Positions 17,477 to 27,096 of a DNA stretch of 64,000 bases are shown here, piece by piece; within the stretch, counting starts at the first letter, position 1; each line of letters begins with the position of its first letter. The notes under the pieces are model-generated. The model was not told the DNA's origin. It made no database searches and saw nothing but the letters and a program-made list of their open reading frames with translations. This DNA is from Hyphomicrobiales bacterium (lineage in GTDB: Bacteria; Pseudomonadota; Alphaproteobacteria; Rhizobiales; Rhizobiaceae), in NCBI GenBank assembly GCA_021775455.1, contig JAJFHU010000051.1:1-64000 (forward strand), given 5' to 3'. A program made the translations under genes and the position numbers.

Positions 17477-18666
17477 TTTAAGCTCTTTATTGCATCCACA
17501 GACTCGGGATAGCTTTCAATCCACTTTGAATTCAAGGCCAGGTCACGTGCGAAAAACTGGCCAAAACACCTGAACTGAAAATCAAATGCTACCCGCTTGT
17601 CCGCGTACAGGATATATTGGCGGTGGGCAAGATACATTGATTTTCGCATTTTTCGGAGGCGCACTTTATCGAGTGCCCTTGAAAAATTCACACGATGGAT
17701 TTGGAAACCGCAAGCCGGGTCTGTGATTCCCAATTGTTCAAGTGGATCTGCCTTGTAGAACGAGATGAAATCAGTCTTGGTTTGTATTTCATGCCAGAAG
17801 ATTGATTTTTGACTTGTGATGTCACGAATGTAATTCCGCAAAAATTTTGCTTCTGGTACAAGTGCAATTTTCAACAGGCTAGAACCAAGGGCCAGAAACG
17901 TGACGTTCTTGTTCTTGATGAGTTTTGGTTTCTTCTCAAATGCTTTTGCTAACGCTGTTACTGCCCATACCGCACCAAAACTGTGCCCGACTACCAATAT
18001 TTCATCGTGAGACGAATTTTGAATTTCCTCCAGGATACAATCGGCAAAATCTTCGTACCGTTTCTCTATTTCCTGATTGGACTGATTGCACATATCTCTG
18101 GCAAATCCCCAATCATTGATTGAGAGATTTACGTATATCCAGTCTCCCGGATATTTGCCGAATATGAAAAAGAGCAGAAATGCGATGGGTAATGACCAAA
18201 TCCATCCGAGCGACAGGTATGTCGCCGCGATGGAGCCTAGAAACCAGGCCGCAATGCCGGCAACGATCAAGTAAAGCAGCGGATAAATGGTGAACCCCCA
18301 ATACCGTTTACTCGCCTTGAAGTACCGGCCGACGGAACCATCCCAAAAAAAGGAAAGAAACTTCGGGAAATTTTCGAAGAAACTTTTTGGGTAGGCGGAA
18401 TCTTCATAACGGGAGATTATGTCTTGCCAGGAAAACTGGACATATCGTACAGAAGCTTCCCATCCTTCACCGCTTGATGCAAAGTTCGCTGTCGCCTTGT
18501 GTTCTTCAGGAACTTCAACAGCATCAAGTCGTTCCAGATCAAATTCCCAAAGTGCTGCTGTTTTATGCCCGCCATAGGTCAGACGGTCAATCTGGCGCAT
18601 CGCCCTGGTCGGCTCGAAACCTGGAAAGTTCAGTATCAAACGGCTAAGTTTTTTCTGGCGTGGCAC
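17473..18666 (-). CDS. Membrane-associated alpha/beta hydrolase-like protein
   Basis: The protein of about 397 residues starts with a NFPGFEP strand, has two adjacent membrane helices in the middle (about residues 125-170) and a GHSFGA nucleophile motif at about 225-230, typical of lipase-like serine hydrolases. The family name is not recognised. A GTG at 18666 is preferred because GAGG lies seven bases upstream; the ATG at 18672 would sit directly against that Shine-Dalgarno. It is translationally coupled to the ICMT-like gene, so an ester hydrolase working with a methyltransferase is a reasonable guess. Confidence 0.65.
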   Translation of the reverse strand: MPRQKKLSRLILNFPGFEPTRAMRQIDRLTYGGHKTAALWEFDLERLDAVEVPEEHKATANFASSGEGWEASVRYVQFSWQDIISRYEDSAYPKSFFENFPKFLSFFWDGSVGRYFKASKRYWGFTIYPLLYLIVAGIAAWFLGSIAATYLSLGWIWSLPIAFLLFFIFGKYPGDWIYVNLSINDWGFARDMCNQSNQEIEKRYEDFADCILEEIQNSSHDEILVVGHSFGAVWAVTALAKAFEKKPKLIKNKNVTFLALGSSLLKIALVPEAKFLRNYIRDITSQKSIFWHEIQTKTDFISFYKADPLEQLGITDPACGFQIHRVNFSRALDKVRLRKMRKSMYLAHRQYILYADKRVAFDFQFRCFGQFFARDLALNSKWIESYPESVDAIKSLK

Positions 18667-18735
18667 AGGCATACCTCAGGAAGGATTGGGACGGGCCTCC
18701 CGGTTTTATGCAAAAGGCCAATTTACCTCTTTTTC

Positions 18736-19278
18736 CTACGCGGAACGGGTCGCGTCTACCAGAAATTTCCAGACATAGTCGGAAAATGACCGCCAGCATT
18801 CCACATGAAATTCCTGATTTCCCGTCCGCCACAGAATAATTTCCGCCTTGCCAAGGACTGTCCGTGAGCAGGATTTGACAGGGAATGCATCCAAAGAAAG
18901 ATCACGCGGGCAACCGCTATTGAGAGCTTCAACTGCTTTTGCACCGGATACTGTGATTGCAGTATTGCGATGGCTGATGTCGGTTGCTGAATAGACTTGC
19001 CGCCCGACTTTCTCAAGCGCCTTGGCCATCGAACCATTATCCGGGCCGATCAGCAGCCACTCATCGGGACCAATCCAGAATGCTGACTTGTTACCCTTGG
19101 TGGTTACACCAGTCGGTTTGGTTGGAAGATTCAATCCAATAGCCGTGCCGAGTGCCTTTGCCGTAGTTGGGTCAGCTCTCAGACTGATGCGCTCGCGGCT
19201 TTCAACCGGGGATAAAATTACGCCATTACCGGCAGAAAGACGGTCTGCCAACGGGTGAATTCGTGCTGGGTTAGGCAT
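18736..19278 (-). CDS. soxG: Sarcosine oxidase gamma subunit SoxG
   Basis: The 180-residue protein is the small GcvT-like gamma subunit of heterotetrameric sarcosine oxidase, with the family pattern FWIGPDEWLL (about 67-76), DISHRNTAI and a SCSRTVLGKAEIIL stretch near the end. It overlaps soxA by eight bases and is last in the soxBDAG order typical of this operon. Neither flavin nor folate is bound by this subunit alone; it stabilises the complex. Confidence 0.92.
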   Translation of the reverse strand: MPNPARIHPLADRLSAGNGVILSPVESRERISLRADPTTAKALGTAIGLNLPTKPTGVTTKGNKSAFWIGPDEWLLIGPDNGSMAKALEKVGRQVYSATDISHRNTAITVSGAKAVEALNSGCPRDLSLDAFPVKSCSRTVLGKAEIILWRTGNQEFHVECWRSFSDYVWKFLVDATRSA

Positions 19279-22200
19279 TCACACGCCCTCCTTCCGGGTC
19301 ATAGAAGACCGGGCTGCAAATTTCAGCGGCGATCACTTCGTCCTTCATTGGAACGTATACAGTTTCACCCATGCGCTTGTGGCCATTGTCAATCACGCCC
19401 ATGGCAATTGAATGCCCAAGACTTTCAGACCAATAAGAAGAAGTCACAAAACCGATCATCGGCACGGGGACCGGATGGTTTGGATCTTCGACAATCTGCG
19501 CGCCTTCCTCGATGACATAATCAGGTTGTCTGGTTTTCAGGCCAACCAATTGTCTGCGGCCTTCAGCTACAAGATCCTTGCGCTTCAAGCCGCGAATTCC
19601 AACGAAATCAGTCTTTTTCTTGCCGATGGCCCAGTCTACAGCGGCATCGTGTGGAGTGACGGTGCCGTCTGTATCCTGACCAACAATGATATAGCCTTTT
19701 TCAGCCCGCATCACGTGCATGGCTTCAGTTCCATAGGGAACCATGCCCAGCGGTGCACCACGCTTCCAGACAGCTTCCCAGACAGATCTACCGTAGTCGC
19801 CATGCACGTTGATCTCAAAGCCGGTTTCACCGGTGAACGACATGCGGAATAATCGGGTTGGAACACCACAAATCTTTCCTTCACGCACACTCATGTGAGG
19901 CAAACCCTCTGATGAGAGATCAATACCTTCGACAAGCGGTTCAATAATTTCGCGCGCCTTTGGACCCTGAACACCAATAACTGCCCATTGTTCTGACGTC
20001 GAAGTCAGCCAGACTTTCCACTCGGGAAATTCGGTCTGCAGGTAATCTTCCATCATGTTCAAGACACGGGGTGCGCCACCTGTGGTGGTGGTAACATGAA
20101 AACGTTCCTCAGAGAGTCGTCCGACCACACCATCATCGTAGATGAAGCCATCCTCGCGACACATGATCCCGTAGCGACAACGACCAACAGCCAGCTTGTC
20201 CCACGGGTTAGTGTACATGAGGTTCATGAACTTGACCGCATCTGGCCCTACAACTTCAATCTTGCCGAGAGTGGAGGCATCAAAGATACCGGCAGCTTCG
20301 CGGGTTTGCTTGCATTCTCGGGCAACGGCGGCATGCATGTCTTCACCAGCCTGCGGGAAGTACCAGGCTCGTTTCCAGTTGCCGACATCTTCAAAGACTG
20401 CACCTTGATCGACCGCCCACTCATGCATCGGGGTTGTGCGGGTTACATCAAACAGGTCTCCTTTGGCATGACCAACAAATGCGCCAAATGTTACTGGAGT
20501 ATATGGTGCACGGAAGGTGGTCAGTCCAACTTCCGGTATCGGTTTGTCCAGTGTTTCGGCAGCAATTGCCAACCCATGCATGTTGGACATCTTGCCCTGA
20601 TCAGTCGCCATACCTGTTGTAGTGTAACGCTTCACATGCTCGATTGACTGGAAGCCCTCGCGGACGGCTAGTCGAATGTCTTTGGCCGTGACATCGTTTT
20701 GGAAGTCAATGAATGCTTTCACAAAATCATCTGGTCCAGCACCCTTGGCGGCTCCGATCAGGAAACCATGCATGGATGGTGAATCTTCCACTTTCGGAAG
20801 TTTAGCCTTGCGAGCCTTGGCGCCAATGTCACCTAAAGCAGTTTCGGTTGCAGTTGCTGCTTCGGCAATAGCGTCGGAAAGATCATAAGTCCCGTTGCAC
20901 GATCCAACGCTTGTGCATTCTTCCATGTAAACATCAGGCAGGAAGATGCCGCGTTCCGCATCAAATTTTACCCGGCCCCGAGATTGGGAGAACAGGTGTA
21001 CAGAAGGTGTCCAGCCACCGGACATCAACAGGCAATCCACCGCAATTACAGTTTTGTTTTCACCGTTTACCGGCTGAACCGTCATGGAGTTTATTCGTAG
21101 GCGGCCGGATGTGCTGGTAACCGCATGGTTTACCATGGTTTTGATTCCAAGTTCGTTTGCTTGATTTATCAAATCCTGATTAACCGTTTCCCTGCAATCA
21201 ATCAGTGCGACAATAGAAACGCCGGCTTTCTTCAGGTCAAACGCTGCGTGCCATGCTGAATCACAGGCCGTGTAAACACCAATGCTTCTACCTGGAGTAA
21301 CGCCATACTGGTTGAGATAGGTTTGTGCGGCAGACGCAAGCATGATGCCTGGGCGATCATTGTCAGCGAACACCAGGTGCCGTTCAATTGCGCCAGTAGC
21401 CAGAATTACCTTTTTGGCACGGACCTGCCACATGCGTTCCCGTGGCAAATTCGAACCCGGTTGGGCAAGGTGATCGGTGATCTGCTCAACCAGATTGACC
21501 ATGTTGTGAGACTGGTAACCGAAAGCTGTCGTTCTTGAAAGCAACGTCACATTGTCCATTGCAGCAAGTTCAGTGACCTTGTTTTTGGCCCAATCCTGAC
21601 CGGATTGTCCATCAATCCGCGAAGTGGAATCAGAAAGAAGTGAGCCGCCAAATGATGCGTTTTCATCAACAAATATAACATTTTTACCAGATTTTGCTGC
21701 GATGCTCGCCGCAGTTAATCCGGCAGCGCCGCTGCCAACAACCAAAACATCGCAATGGGCAAACCGGCTTGCATAATGATCAGGATCAGCTTCTTTCGGA
21801 GCAATACCAAGGCCTGCGGCACTGCGAATTACAGGTTCATATAGTTTGTCCCAGGCTTTACGTGGCCACATGAAAGTCTTGTAGTAGAAGCCTGCCGGAA
21901 TAAAGCGGCCAAGATAGTCGTTCGCAACACCTACATCGAATGAAAGCGAAGGAAATCGGTTCTGGCTTTTGGCGATCATGCCATCGTAAACTGTTTGAAC
22001 TGTTGCCCGAACGTTTGGCTGTCGGCGAGCCGAATCTCGGGAGATGTCTATCAGCGCGTTTGGTTCTTCAGGTCCAGCGGCGAGAATTCCACGAGGACGG
22101 TGATACTTGAACGACCGACCGACCAGATGAATGCCATGGGCAAGCAGGGCGGATGCAAGCGTGTCGCCTTCAAGAGCGGTCAGGGTTTTCCCGTCAAAAG

Positions 22201-22282
22201 TAAAAGATACGGTTTTGGCTGGGCTGAGGCGGCCTTTCCCGGCAATGCGGTTGGCGCCAGTATTTTCTGTTGAAGTGCTCAC
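19271..22282 (-). CDS. soxA: Sarcosine oxidase alpha subunit SoxA
   Basis: About 1003 residues, normal for the family. The N-terminal part holds a ferredoxin-like/SoxA module (TFDGKTLTALEGDTLASAL, then SFKYHRPRG), followed by an NAD-binding Rossmann motif VVGSGAAGLTAA near residue 165 and, from about 600, a GcvT-like folate-binding domain. The complex oxidises sarcosine to glycine, passing the methyl carbon to tetrahydrofolate. The GTG at 22280-22282 is chosen as start: it follows the soxD stop by four bases, has AGGG upstream and gives the usual short lead; the longer frame to 22327 overlaps soxD by 41 bases. Confidence 0.92.
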   Translation of the reverse strand: MSTSTENTGANRIAGKGRLSPAKTVSFTFDGKTLTALEGDTLASALLAHGIHLVGRSFKYHRPRGILAAGPEEPNALIDISRDSARRQPNVRATVQTVYDGMIAKSQNRFPSLSFDVGVANDYLGRFIPAGFYYKTFMWPRKAWDKLYEPVIRSAAGLGIAPKEADPDHYASRFAHCDVLVVGSGAAGLTAASIAAKSGKNVIFVDENASFGGSLLSDSTSRIDGQSGQDWAKNKVTELAAMDNVTLLSRTTAFGYQSHNMVNLVEQITDHLAQPGSNLPRERMWQVRAKKVILATGAIERHLVFADNDRPGIMLASAAQTYLNQYGVTPGRSIGVYTACDSAWHAAFDLKKAGVSIVALIDCRETVNQDLINQANELGIKTMVNHAVTSTSGRLRINSMTVQPVNGENKTVIAVDCLLMSGGWTPSVHLFSQSRGRVKFDAERGIFLPDVYMEECTSVGSCNGTYDLSDAIAEAATATETALGDIGAKARKAKLPKVEDSPSMHGFLIGAAKGAGPDDFVKAFIDFQNDVTAKDIRLAVREGFQSIEHVKRYTTTGMATDQGKMSNMHGLAIAAETLDKPIPEVGLTTFRAPYTPVTFGAFVGHAKGDLFDVTRTTPMHEWAVDQGAVFEDVGNWKRAWYFPQAGEDMHAAVARECKQTREAAGIFDASTLGKIEVVGPDAVKFMNLMYTNPWDKLAVGRCRYGIMCREDGFIYDDGVVGRLSEERFHVTTTTGGAPRVLNMMEDYLQTEFPEWKVWLTSTSEQWAVIGVQGPKAREIIEPLVEGIDLSSEGLPHMSVREGKICGVPTRLFRMSFTGETGFEINVHGDYGRSVWEAVWKRGAPLGMVPYGTEAMHVMRAEKGYIIVGQDTDGTVTPHDAAVDWAIGKKKTDFVGIRGLKRKDLVAEGRRQLVGLKTRQPDYVIEEGAQIVEDPNHPVPVPMIGFVTSSYWSESLGHSIAMGVIDNGHKRMGETVYVPMKDEVIAAEICSPVFYDPEGGRVNA

Positions 22283-22286
22283 GTGT

Positions 22287-22655
22287 TCAACCCTTTTGCT
22301 TTGCGCCATCGGTGTAGACGGGCTCATTGGCTGGTGTGTTTTTTGCTGGTGGCAAGACTGCCTCTATTTCAGCCTTGGTGAGCTTTGGTTTTTTCTCACC
22401 GGCCTTGTAAGTCTTGATGAACTTGTCAGAAACCGAATGACGTACGGCATTAAAAAACCGCCCGCACCCGTGAATGTGCCTCCAGCGCTCATAAACAAGG
22501 CCTTTTTGGTTTTCACGAATGAAGAAGAATTTTTCAAAATCCTCGTCGGAAATGTCGGCCATGTTTTTCGGGCGCTCGATATGAGCTTCGCCAGCGCCGG
22601 CAAATTCCAGTTCCGGGCGCTCTTCTTCACAATAGGGGCAGTGGATTAGTAGCAT
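22287..22655 (-). CDS. soxD: Sarcosine oxidase delta subunit SoxD
   Basis: The 122-residue zinc-binding subunit has the CPYCEEERPELEF start (Cys6 and Cys9) and the WRHIHGCGRFFNAVR motif supplying further ligands. The family norm is about 90-115 residues; the C-terminus here is Lys/Pro-rich and slightly long. It lies between soxB and soxA, eleven bases from soxB, matching the standard operon order. Confidence 0.93.
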   Translation of the reverse strand: MLLIHCPYCEEERPELEFAGAGEAHIERPKNMADISDEDFEKFFFIRENQKGLVYERWRHIHGCGRFFNAVRHSVSDKFIKTYKAGEKKPKLTKAEIEAVLPPAKNTPANEPVYTDGAKQKG

Positions 22656-22666
22656 CTTTTTTCTCC

Positions 22667-23920
22667 CTAATGCGCAACGGCTGCAGCAGCAGCCTCGTCA
22701 ATCAGGCGACCGTTGCGGAAACGCTCAAGCGTGAAACCGGCGTTGATCTTGTGGGGTTCATCGTTGGCAATGGTATGGGCAAACACATTGCCCGAACCTG
22801 GTGTTGCCTTAAACCCACCGGTACCCCAGCCGCAGTTGACGTAGAGGCCTTTTATCGGTGTTTTTGCCAGGATTGGCGAACGATCCGGTGTCACATCAAC
22901 GATACCGCCCCAGCTTCTCAGCATTTTCATGCGGGCAAACATCGGGAACAATTCACAAATCGCTTCAAGTGTGTGTGTGAGGATGTGAAGACCACCGGTC
23001 TGGGAAAAAGATGTATACTGATCAGTACCGGCTCCGATCACCAGTTCACCCTTGTCGGACTGGGAAATGTAGGCGTGAACCGTGTTGGACATGACCACGC
23101 ATGGGAAAACCGGTTTGACCGGCTCTGAAACTAGTGCCTGAAGGGGATAGCTTTCAAGCGGCATGCGAACACCGGCCATATCCATGATCTGTGTGGTGTG
23201 ACCTGCTGCGACCACACCAACTTTCTTGGCGTTTATTGCTCCACGGCTTGTGTCCACACCGGTTACGGCACCCTTTGCATCTCGTTTGACGCCAAGTACT
23301 TCGCATTGCTGAATAATGTGGACACCCATGTCAGAAGCAGCACGGGCATAACCCCAGGCAACCGCATCATGGCGGGCAACGCCACCACGTCGTTGCAGCG
23401 CTGCACCCATAACCGGGTAGCGTGCGGAACGAGAAATGTTCAACGGTGGGCAGAAATCCTTGGCTTCTTCCGGGGCAAGCCACTGATTGTCGACACCATT
23501 GAGGCGGTTTGCATGAATATGACGCTGGGCAACCTGGCAGTCATGAACATTATGCTGCAACATCATTACTCCACGTTGGGAAAACATGATGTTGTAGTTC
23601 AATTCCTGGCTCAGGCCTTCCCACAGATTAATCGCATGATTATAAATCCCAGCTGATTCATCGTAGAGGTAATTGGAGCGGATAATGGTAGTGTTTCGGC
23701 CGGTATTACCGCCGCCCAGCCAACCTTTTTCCAGGACAGCGATATTGGTAATGCCGTGCTCTTTTGCCAGATAGTAGGCAGTTGCGAGGCCATGACCGCC
23801 GGCACCCACGATAATGACATCATAGCTGGAGCGCGGTTCAGGATTGTCCCATTGCTTTTCCCAGCCCTTGTGGGATTTCATCGCTTCTTTGGCGAGAGCA
23901 AAAACGGAAAATTTCCGCAT
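22667..23920 (-). CDS. soxB: Sarcosine oxidase beta subunit SoxB
   Basis: The 417-residue flavoprotein carries the FAD-binding motif [12 protein letters not shown] (about 35-46). The [17 protein letters not shown] stretch at about 179-195 holds His184, the position that carries covalent FMN in known SoxB proteins. It is the sarcosine dehydrogenating subunit. It begins the soxBDAG operon; about 100-130 bases upstream are phased TTAGCGAC repeats that may bind an activator. Confidence 0.95.
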   Translation of the reverse strand: MRKFSVFALAKEAMKSHKGWEKQWDNPEPRSSYDVIIVGAGGHGLATAYYLAKEHGITNIAVLEKGWLGGGNTGRNTTIIRSNYLYDESAGIYNHAINLWEGLSQELNYNIMFSQRGVMMLQHNVHDCQVAQRHIHANRLNGVDNQWLAPEEAKDFCPPLNISRSARYPVMGAALQRRGGVARHDAVAWGYARAASDMGVHIIQQCEVLGVKRDAKGAVTGVDTSRGAINAKKVGVVAAGHTTQIMDMAGVRMPLESYPLQALVSEPVKPVFPCVVMSNTVHAYISQSDKGELVIGAGTDQYTSFSQTGGLHILTHTLEAICELFPMFARMKMLRSWGGIVDVTPDRSPILAKTPIKGLYVNCGWGTGGFKATPGSGNVFAHTIANDEPHKINAGFTLERFRNGRLIDEAAAAAVAH

Positions 23921-24014
23921 TGTTGGATACCTCAGTGCAATAATTTGTTGAAGGATTCAGCAGGCCGTCCGGCGATCTGAAGCCTGCAATACAAAACGCC
24001 CGTTTTTGAAATTT

Positions 24015-24053
24015 GTTGCGACTTTTAGCGACCGTTATGAGATAATTAGCGAC
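24015..24053 (-). promoter_or_regulatory. Phased direct repeats upstream of soxB
   Basis: The 8-mer TTAGCGAC occurs at 24025-24032 and 24046-24053, exactly 21 bases apart, and a variant GTTGCGAC sits at 24015-24022, ten bases from the first. One and two helical turns place all copies on the same DNA face. The cluster is 95-133 bases upstream of the soxB start. Paired half-sites 21 bases apart are usual for AraC-family activators such as those that control sarcosine genes in other bacteria; the regulator here is not in the window. Confidence 0.5.
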
Positions 24054-24086
24054 ATTTGGAGATTTTGTAAGCTGTCCGCTTGTAGT

Positions 24087-24115
24087 TTGACATTTTTCCA
24101 CATTCGGACTATTAC
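24087..24115 (+). promoter_or_regulatory. Sigma-70-type promoter of rpmJ
   Basis: TTGACA (24087-24092), 17 bases, then TATTAC (24110-24115): a near-consensus vegetative promoter reading toward rpmJ about 100 bases upstream of its start codon. Confidence 0.65.
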
Positions 24116-24128
24116 CGCGCTCATTATC

Positions 24129-24154
24129 ACGCGCCTGCTTAATTGCTGGCGCGT
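24129..24154 (+). promoter_or_regulatory. Hairpin in the rpmJ 5' leader
   Basis: ACGCGCC (24129-24135) and GGCGCGT (24148-24154) are perfectly complementary and lie in the transcribed leader between the promoter and rpmJ. No U-run follows, so it is not a terminator. It may stabilise the message or serve as a control element; only the stem is seen. Confidence 0.45.
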
Positions 24155-24217
24155 TAATTATTGGAAGGGCCAGCGAAATAAGGACCCGTAACCTCGAGAT
24201 TGTACGGAAATAGTACC

Positions 24218-24343
24218 ATGAAGATCAGAAATTCACTCAAGTCCCTTAAGGGCCGTCACCGTCAAAACCGCATAGTGCGTCGTCGTGGCCGGGTTTATAT
24301 CATCAACAAGACCAACCCACGGTTCAAGGCTCGTCAGGGCTAA
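24218..24343 (+). CDS. rpmJ: 50S ribosomal protein L36 (zinc-free form)
   Basis: The 41-residue protein [14 protein letters not shown]... ending [12 protein letters not shown] is the alternative, Cys-free type of L36 usual in alphaproteobacteria, lacking the four zinc ligands of the C+ form. It is shorter than most gene predictors' cutoffs. A strong promoter is present upstream. It precedes a TPR gene and pykA, a rhizobial order. Confidence 0.95.
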   Translation: MKIRNSLKSLKGRHRQNRIVRRRGRVYIINKTNPRFKARQG

Positions 24344-24421
24344 CTGTTACAAAGCGCGGATTTCAACAAATTGTAACTCATATGCGATTGACCTTTACAC
24401 AAGGGACGTTACCCTTGGTGC

Positions 24422-25063
24422 ATGAGGTTTATTACGCTAGTTCGCTTGTTGGCTGCATCTGTATTTTTGTTGGGTGCTGTAAATTCATTTGCAGCTACTG
24501 AGGAAGATGCTGAAGCCAATCAGCCAGCAAAAGCGCTGGAATCGGATAATTCTTCAAATACATCTGATGGTGATGCTCTGGATTTATCCAGGCTGGATGA
24601 TTTGTTTGCCAAGCTCAAAAAGCAAACAAACTATGGTGCCGCGAATGCCACCGCTGTGCAGATCTGGACCGCATGGACCGATTCTGGTTCCGATACCATC
24701 AACTTGTTGATGGATCGTGCCCTGCAGGCGATGCAGGGGAAAAACACTTCCCTTGCAGAAGATCTTCTGAACCAAGTCGTAGTTCTTGCGCCAGATTATG
24801 CCGAAGGGTGGAACCGCAGGGCGACTTTCTATTTTACGATTTCTGATTTTCCGCGTTCGATTTCCGATATCGAAGTGACCCTGGCTCTTGAACCCCGACA
24901 CTTTGGAGCGCTTTCTGGTTTAGCCATGATATTGCAGCAGCTGGACCGAGACGAGGAGGCACTGACCACTTGGTATCGGGTGCTTGAGGTTTATCCCGCT
25001 AACAAACAGGCTCAAAAATCTGTAATTGATCTGGAAGAAAAACTCTCCGGTCGGCGAACCTGA
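24422..25063 (+). CDS. Periplasmic tetratricopeptide-repeat protein
   Basis: The 213-residue protein has a signal peptide (MRFITLVR, hydrophobic core, AAT region near 25), a Ser/Asp-rich linker, then two to three TPR units from about residue 100 to 190 (LAPDYAEGWNRRA, LALEPRHFGALSGLA). It lies between rpmJ and pykA as in other Rhizobiales. TPR proteins of this kind mediate protein contacts; the partner is unknown. A CAAGGG/CCCTTG hairpin at 24401-24418 sits right before the ATG and covers the expected ribosome-binding region. Confidence 0.8.
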   Translation: MRFITLVRLLAASVFLLGAVNSFAATEEDAEANQPAKALESDNSSNTSDGDALDLSRLDDLFAKLKKQTNYGAANATAVQIWTAWTDSGSDTINLLMDRALQAMQGKNTSLAEDLLNQVVVLAPDYAEGWNRRATFYFTISDFPRSISDIEVTLALEPRHFGALSGLAMILQQLDRDEEALTTWYRVLEVYPANKQAQKSVIDLEEKLSGRRT

Positions 25064-25070
25064 CGCTCAG

Positions 25071-26507
25071 CTACACTCCAGACTTTCCGTCACCACTGAT
25101 AAAAGCGATGCGCAGCATGTTCGTGGCACCAGGTGTTCCAAGCGGCACACCGGCAGTAATGATCACCCGGTCGCCGGGCTTGGCAAAATTTTCAGAACTG
25201 GCAATGCCACAAGCGCGATCCACCATGTCATCGAGGTCGCTTGCATCTTTGGTAACTACACAGTGCAACCCCCAAACCAATGCCAGTTTTCTTGCTGTTC
25301 GCAATACCGGTGAAAGCGCGATAACCGGCAATTGCGGGCGTTCGCGGGCAGCCCGCAAGCCGGTGGTGCCTGAACCAGTATAGCAGACGATGGCTGCAAG
25401 GTTGAGTGTTTCCGCAATCTGGCGCGCGGCAAGTGCAATTGCATCGGCACCGGTTGGATTCGGCTCTCCACGTTGGGCCGCTATGATATCTGCGTAATTT
25501 GAGTCTATTTCAATTTGTTGGGCAATCTTGTCCATCATTTCGACCGCTTCAACCGGATATTTTCCAACGGCGGATTCCGCTGAAAGCATAATTGCATCTG
25601 CGCCTTCAAACACTGCGGTGCCGACATCGGACACTTCTGCGCGGGTGGGGAAAGGGGCATTGATCATGGATTCGAGCATTTGGGTTGCAACTACAACAGG
25701 CTTGCCTGCCCGCCGACAGGCTCGGGTGATGCGTTTTTGGATTCCGGGGACCTTTTCAATGGGCATCTCCACACCGAGGTCTCCGCGTGCAACCATAACC
25801 GCATCGGCCAGATCGATAATGTCATCAAGACCGTTCAGCGCTTGTGGTTTTTCAATCTTCGCCAGAACTGCTGCACGACCCTTTGCGATCTTTCTAACTT
25901 CAGCAACGTCGGCCGGTCGCTGGACGAATGAAATGGCAATCCAGTCCACATCTGCATCCAAAGCCGCATCCAAATCACGATAGTCCTTTTCCGTCATGGA
26001 ACTGGTTGCGAGTTCTGTATCGGGCAGACTTATACCTTTTCTGCTGGAAAGTGTTTCACCGCTTACCACTTCCGCAATTGCCTGGAGTGCCGAAGACTCC
26101 AATACTTTCAGGACAACTTTACCGTCGTCGACCAGGATACGGTCATCCTTTTCCAGGGCTTCAAGAACTTCAGGATGAGGAACTGGTACCCGGCTCCTGG
26201 TTCCCGGTGTATCTTTGAGATCCAGGGTAATCTTGTCACCGACATTGATCTTGATTGAATCTTCCGCAAATACGCCCAACCTCAATTTCGGGCCTTGAAG
26301 ATCGGCCAGGATTCCAATCGGCCTTCCGACATTTTTTTCGACAGTTCTGATTGTCTTGACCAGACTGTTCAGGGTTTCGTGATCCGTGTGGCTCATGTTG
26401 ATACGAAATACATCTGCTCCCGCCACATGAAGTTGCCGAATCATTGCTTCGGACGTTGAAGCAGGACCCAATGTGGCAAGAATTTTGGTCCGGCGAGATC
26501 TATGCAT
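25071..26507 (-). CDS. pykA: Pyruvate kinase
   Basis: The 478-residue enzyme converts phosphoenolpyruvate and ADP to pyruvate and ATP. RRTKILATLGPAS opens the TIM barrel, and the MVARGDLGVE and PVVVATQMLESM motifs mark the active site with the K/Mg ligands; a C-terminal allosteric domain follows. The ATG overlaps the upstream DUF1036 stop by one base (TAATG), so the genes are coupled. It converges on the TPR gene with a seven-base gap. Confidence 0.97.
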   Translation of the reverse strand: MHRSRRTKILATLGPASTSEAMIRQLHVAGADVFRINMSHTDHETLNSLVKTIRTVEKNVGRPIGILADLQGPKLRLGVFAEDSIKINVGDKITLDLKDTPGTRSRVPVPHPEVLEALEKDDRILVDDGKVVLKVLESSALQAIAEVVSGETLSSRKGISLPDTELATSSMTEKDYRDLDAALDADVDWIAISFVQRPADVAEVRKIAKGRAAVLAKIEKPQALNGLDDIIDLADAVMVARGDLGVEMPIEKVPGIQKRITRACRRAGKPVVVATQMLESMINAPFPTRAEVSDVGTAVFEGADAIMLSAESAVGKYPVEAVEMMDKIAQQIEIDSNYADIIAAQRGEPNPTGADAIALAARQIAETLNLAAIVCYTGSGTTGLRAARERPQLPVIALSPVLRTARKLALVWGLHCVVTKDASDLDDMVDRACGIASSENFAKPGDRVIITAGVPLGTPGATNMLRIAFISGDGKSGV

Positions 26508-26968
26508 TACTGAACCGTTGCTGGCTGTGCAGTTTCTGTTAGCCGAACCATCCAGCTGTTGCGTCCACCGGTGTCAATTTCAAAAAAACCGGTACGCAGA
26601 TGACCACGTTTGAAACAATCCTTGACGCCTGCGATACGGAATTCCCGCTCATTGGTGCACATAAAAATTTTACCCCTCCATTGCCCGCCGCGCTCGGCTT
26701 CCTCTGCGTAGATGTAATAAAATCTTGAACCCAGATCGCCCTCAATCAGAGATGCACAATTATTGCCTGCGATCTGGAACCAGCCTTCCGATATCCACTC
26801 ACCATCTTCCCTGTATCCAAGTGCTGCGCCTACGAGGTTTTCCGTGTCATTACAAATTCGAAAATCCGCATGCGCTTCATCTGTCTGGAGATACAGGAAC
26901 AATGCACCGGCAAGCACAAGCAGGCGGCAAAATCTTAAAAGTATGGCGGCTTTCGTTATGCGTGGCAT
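26507..26968 (-). CDS. DUF1036 secreted protein
   Basis: A signal sequence (MPRITKAAILL, hydrophobic core, cleavage near DEAHA) precedes the DUF1036 domain: FRICNDTENLVGAALGYREDG, then four Cys in total and a WRGKIFMCT stretch. DUF1036 proteins are small periplasmic domains of unknown role found upstream of pyk in Rhizobiales. The start at 26968 is chosen because it gives a proper signal peptide; an in-frame ATG at 27031 would add 21 polar residues. Confidence 0.82.
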   Translation of the reverse strand: MPRITKAAILLRFCRLLVLAGALFLYLQTDEAHADFRICNDTENLVGAALGYREDGEWISEGWFQIAGNNCASLIEGDLGSRFYYIYAEEAERGGQWRGKIFMCTNEREFRIAGVKDCFKRGHLRTGFFEIDTGGRNSWMVRLTETAQPATVQ

Positions 26969-27096
26969 CAAATCAATTCCATCAATGGACCGTTTGTTGC
27001 CTACTGGCATTTTCATGTCAATGACCTGCATATTTTAGTGCAGATTTACAGCGTAAGTTTGTGTATCGAACAAGGCGTTGTTGTGAACTTGTGATC

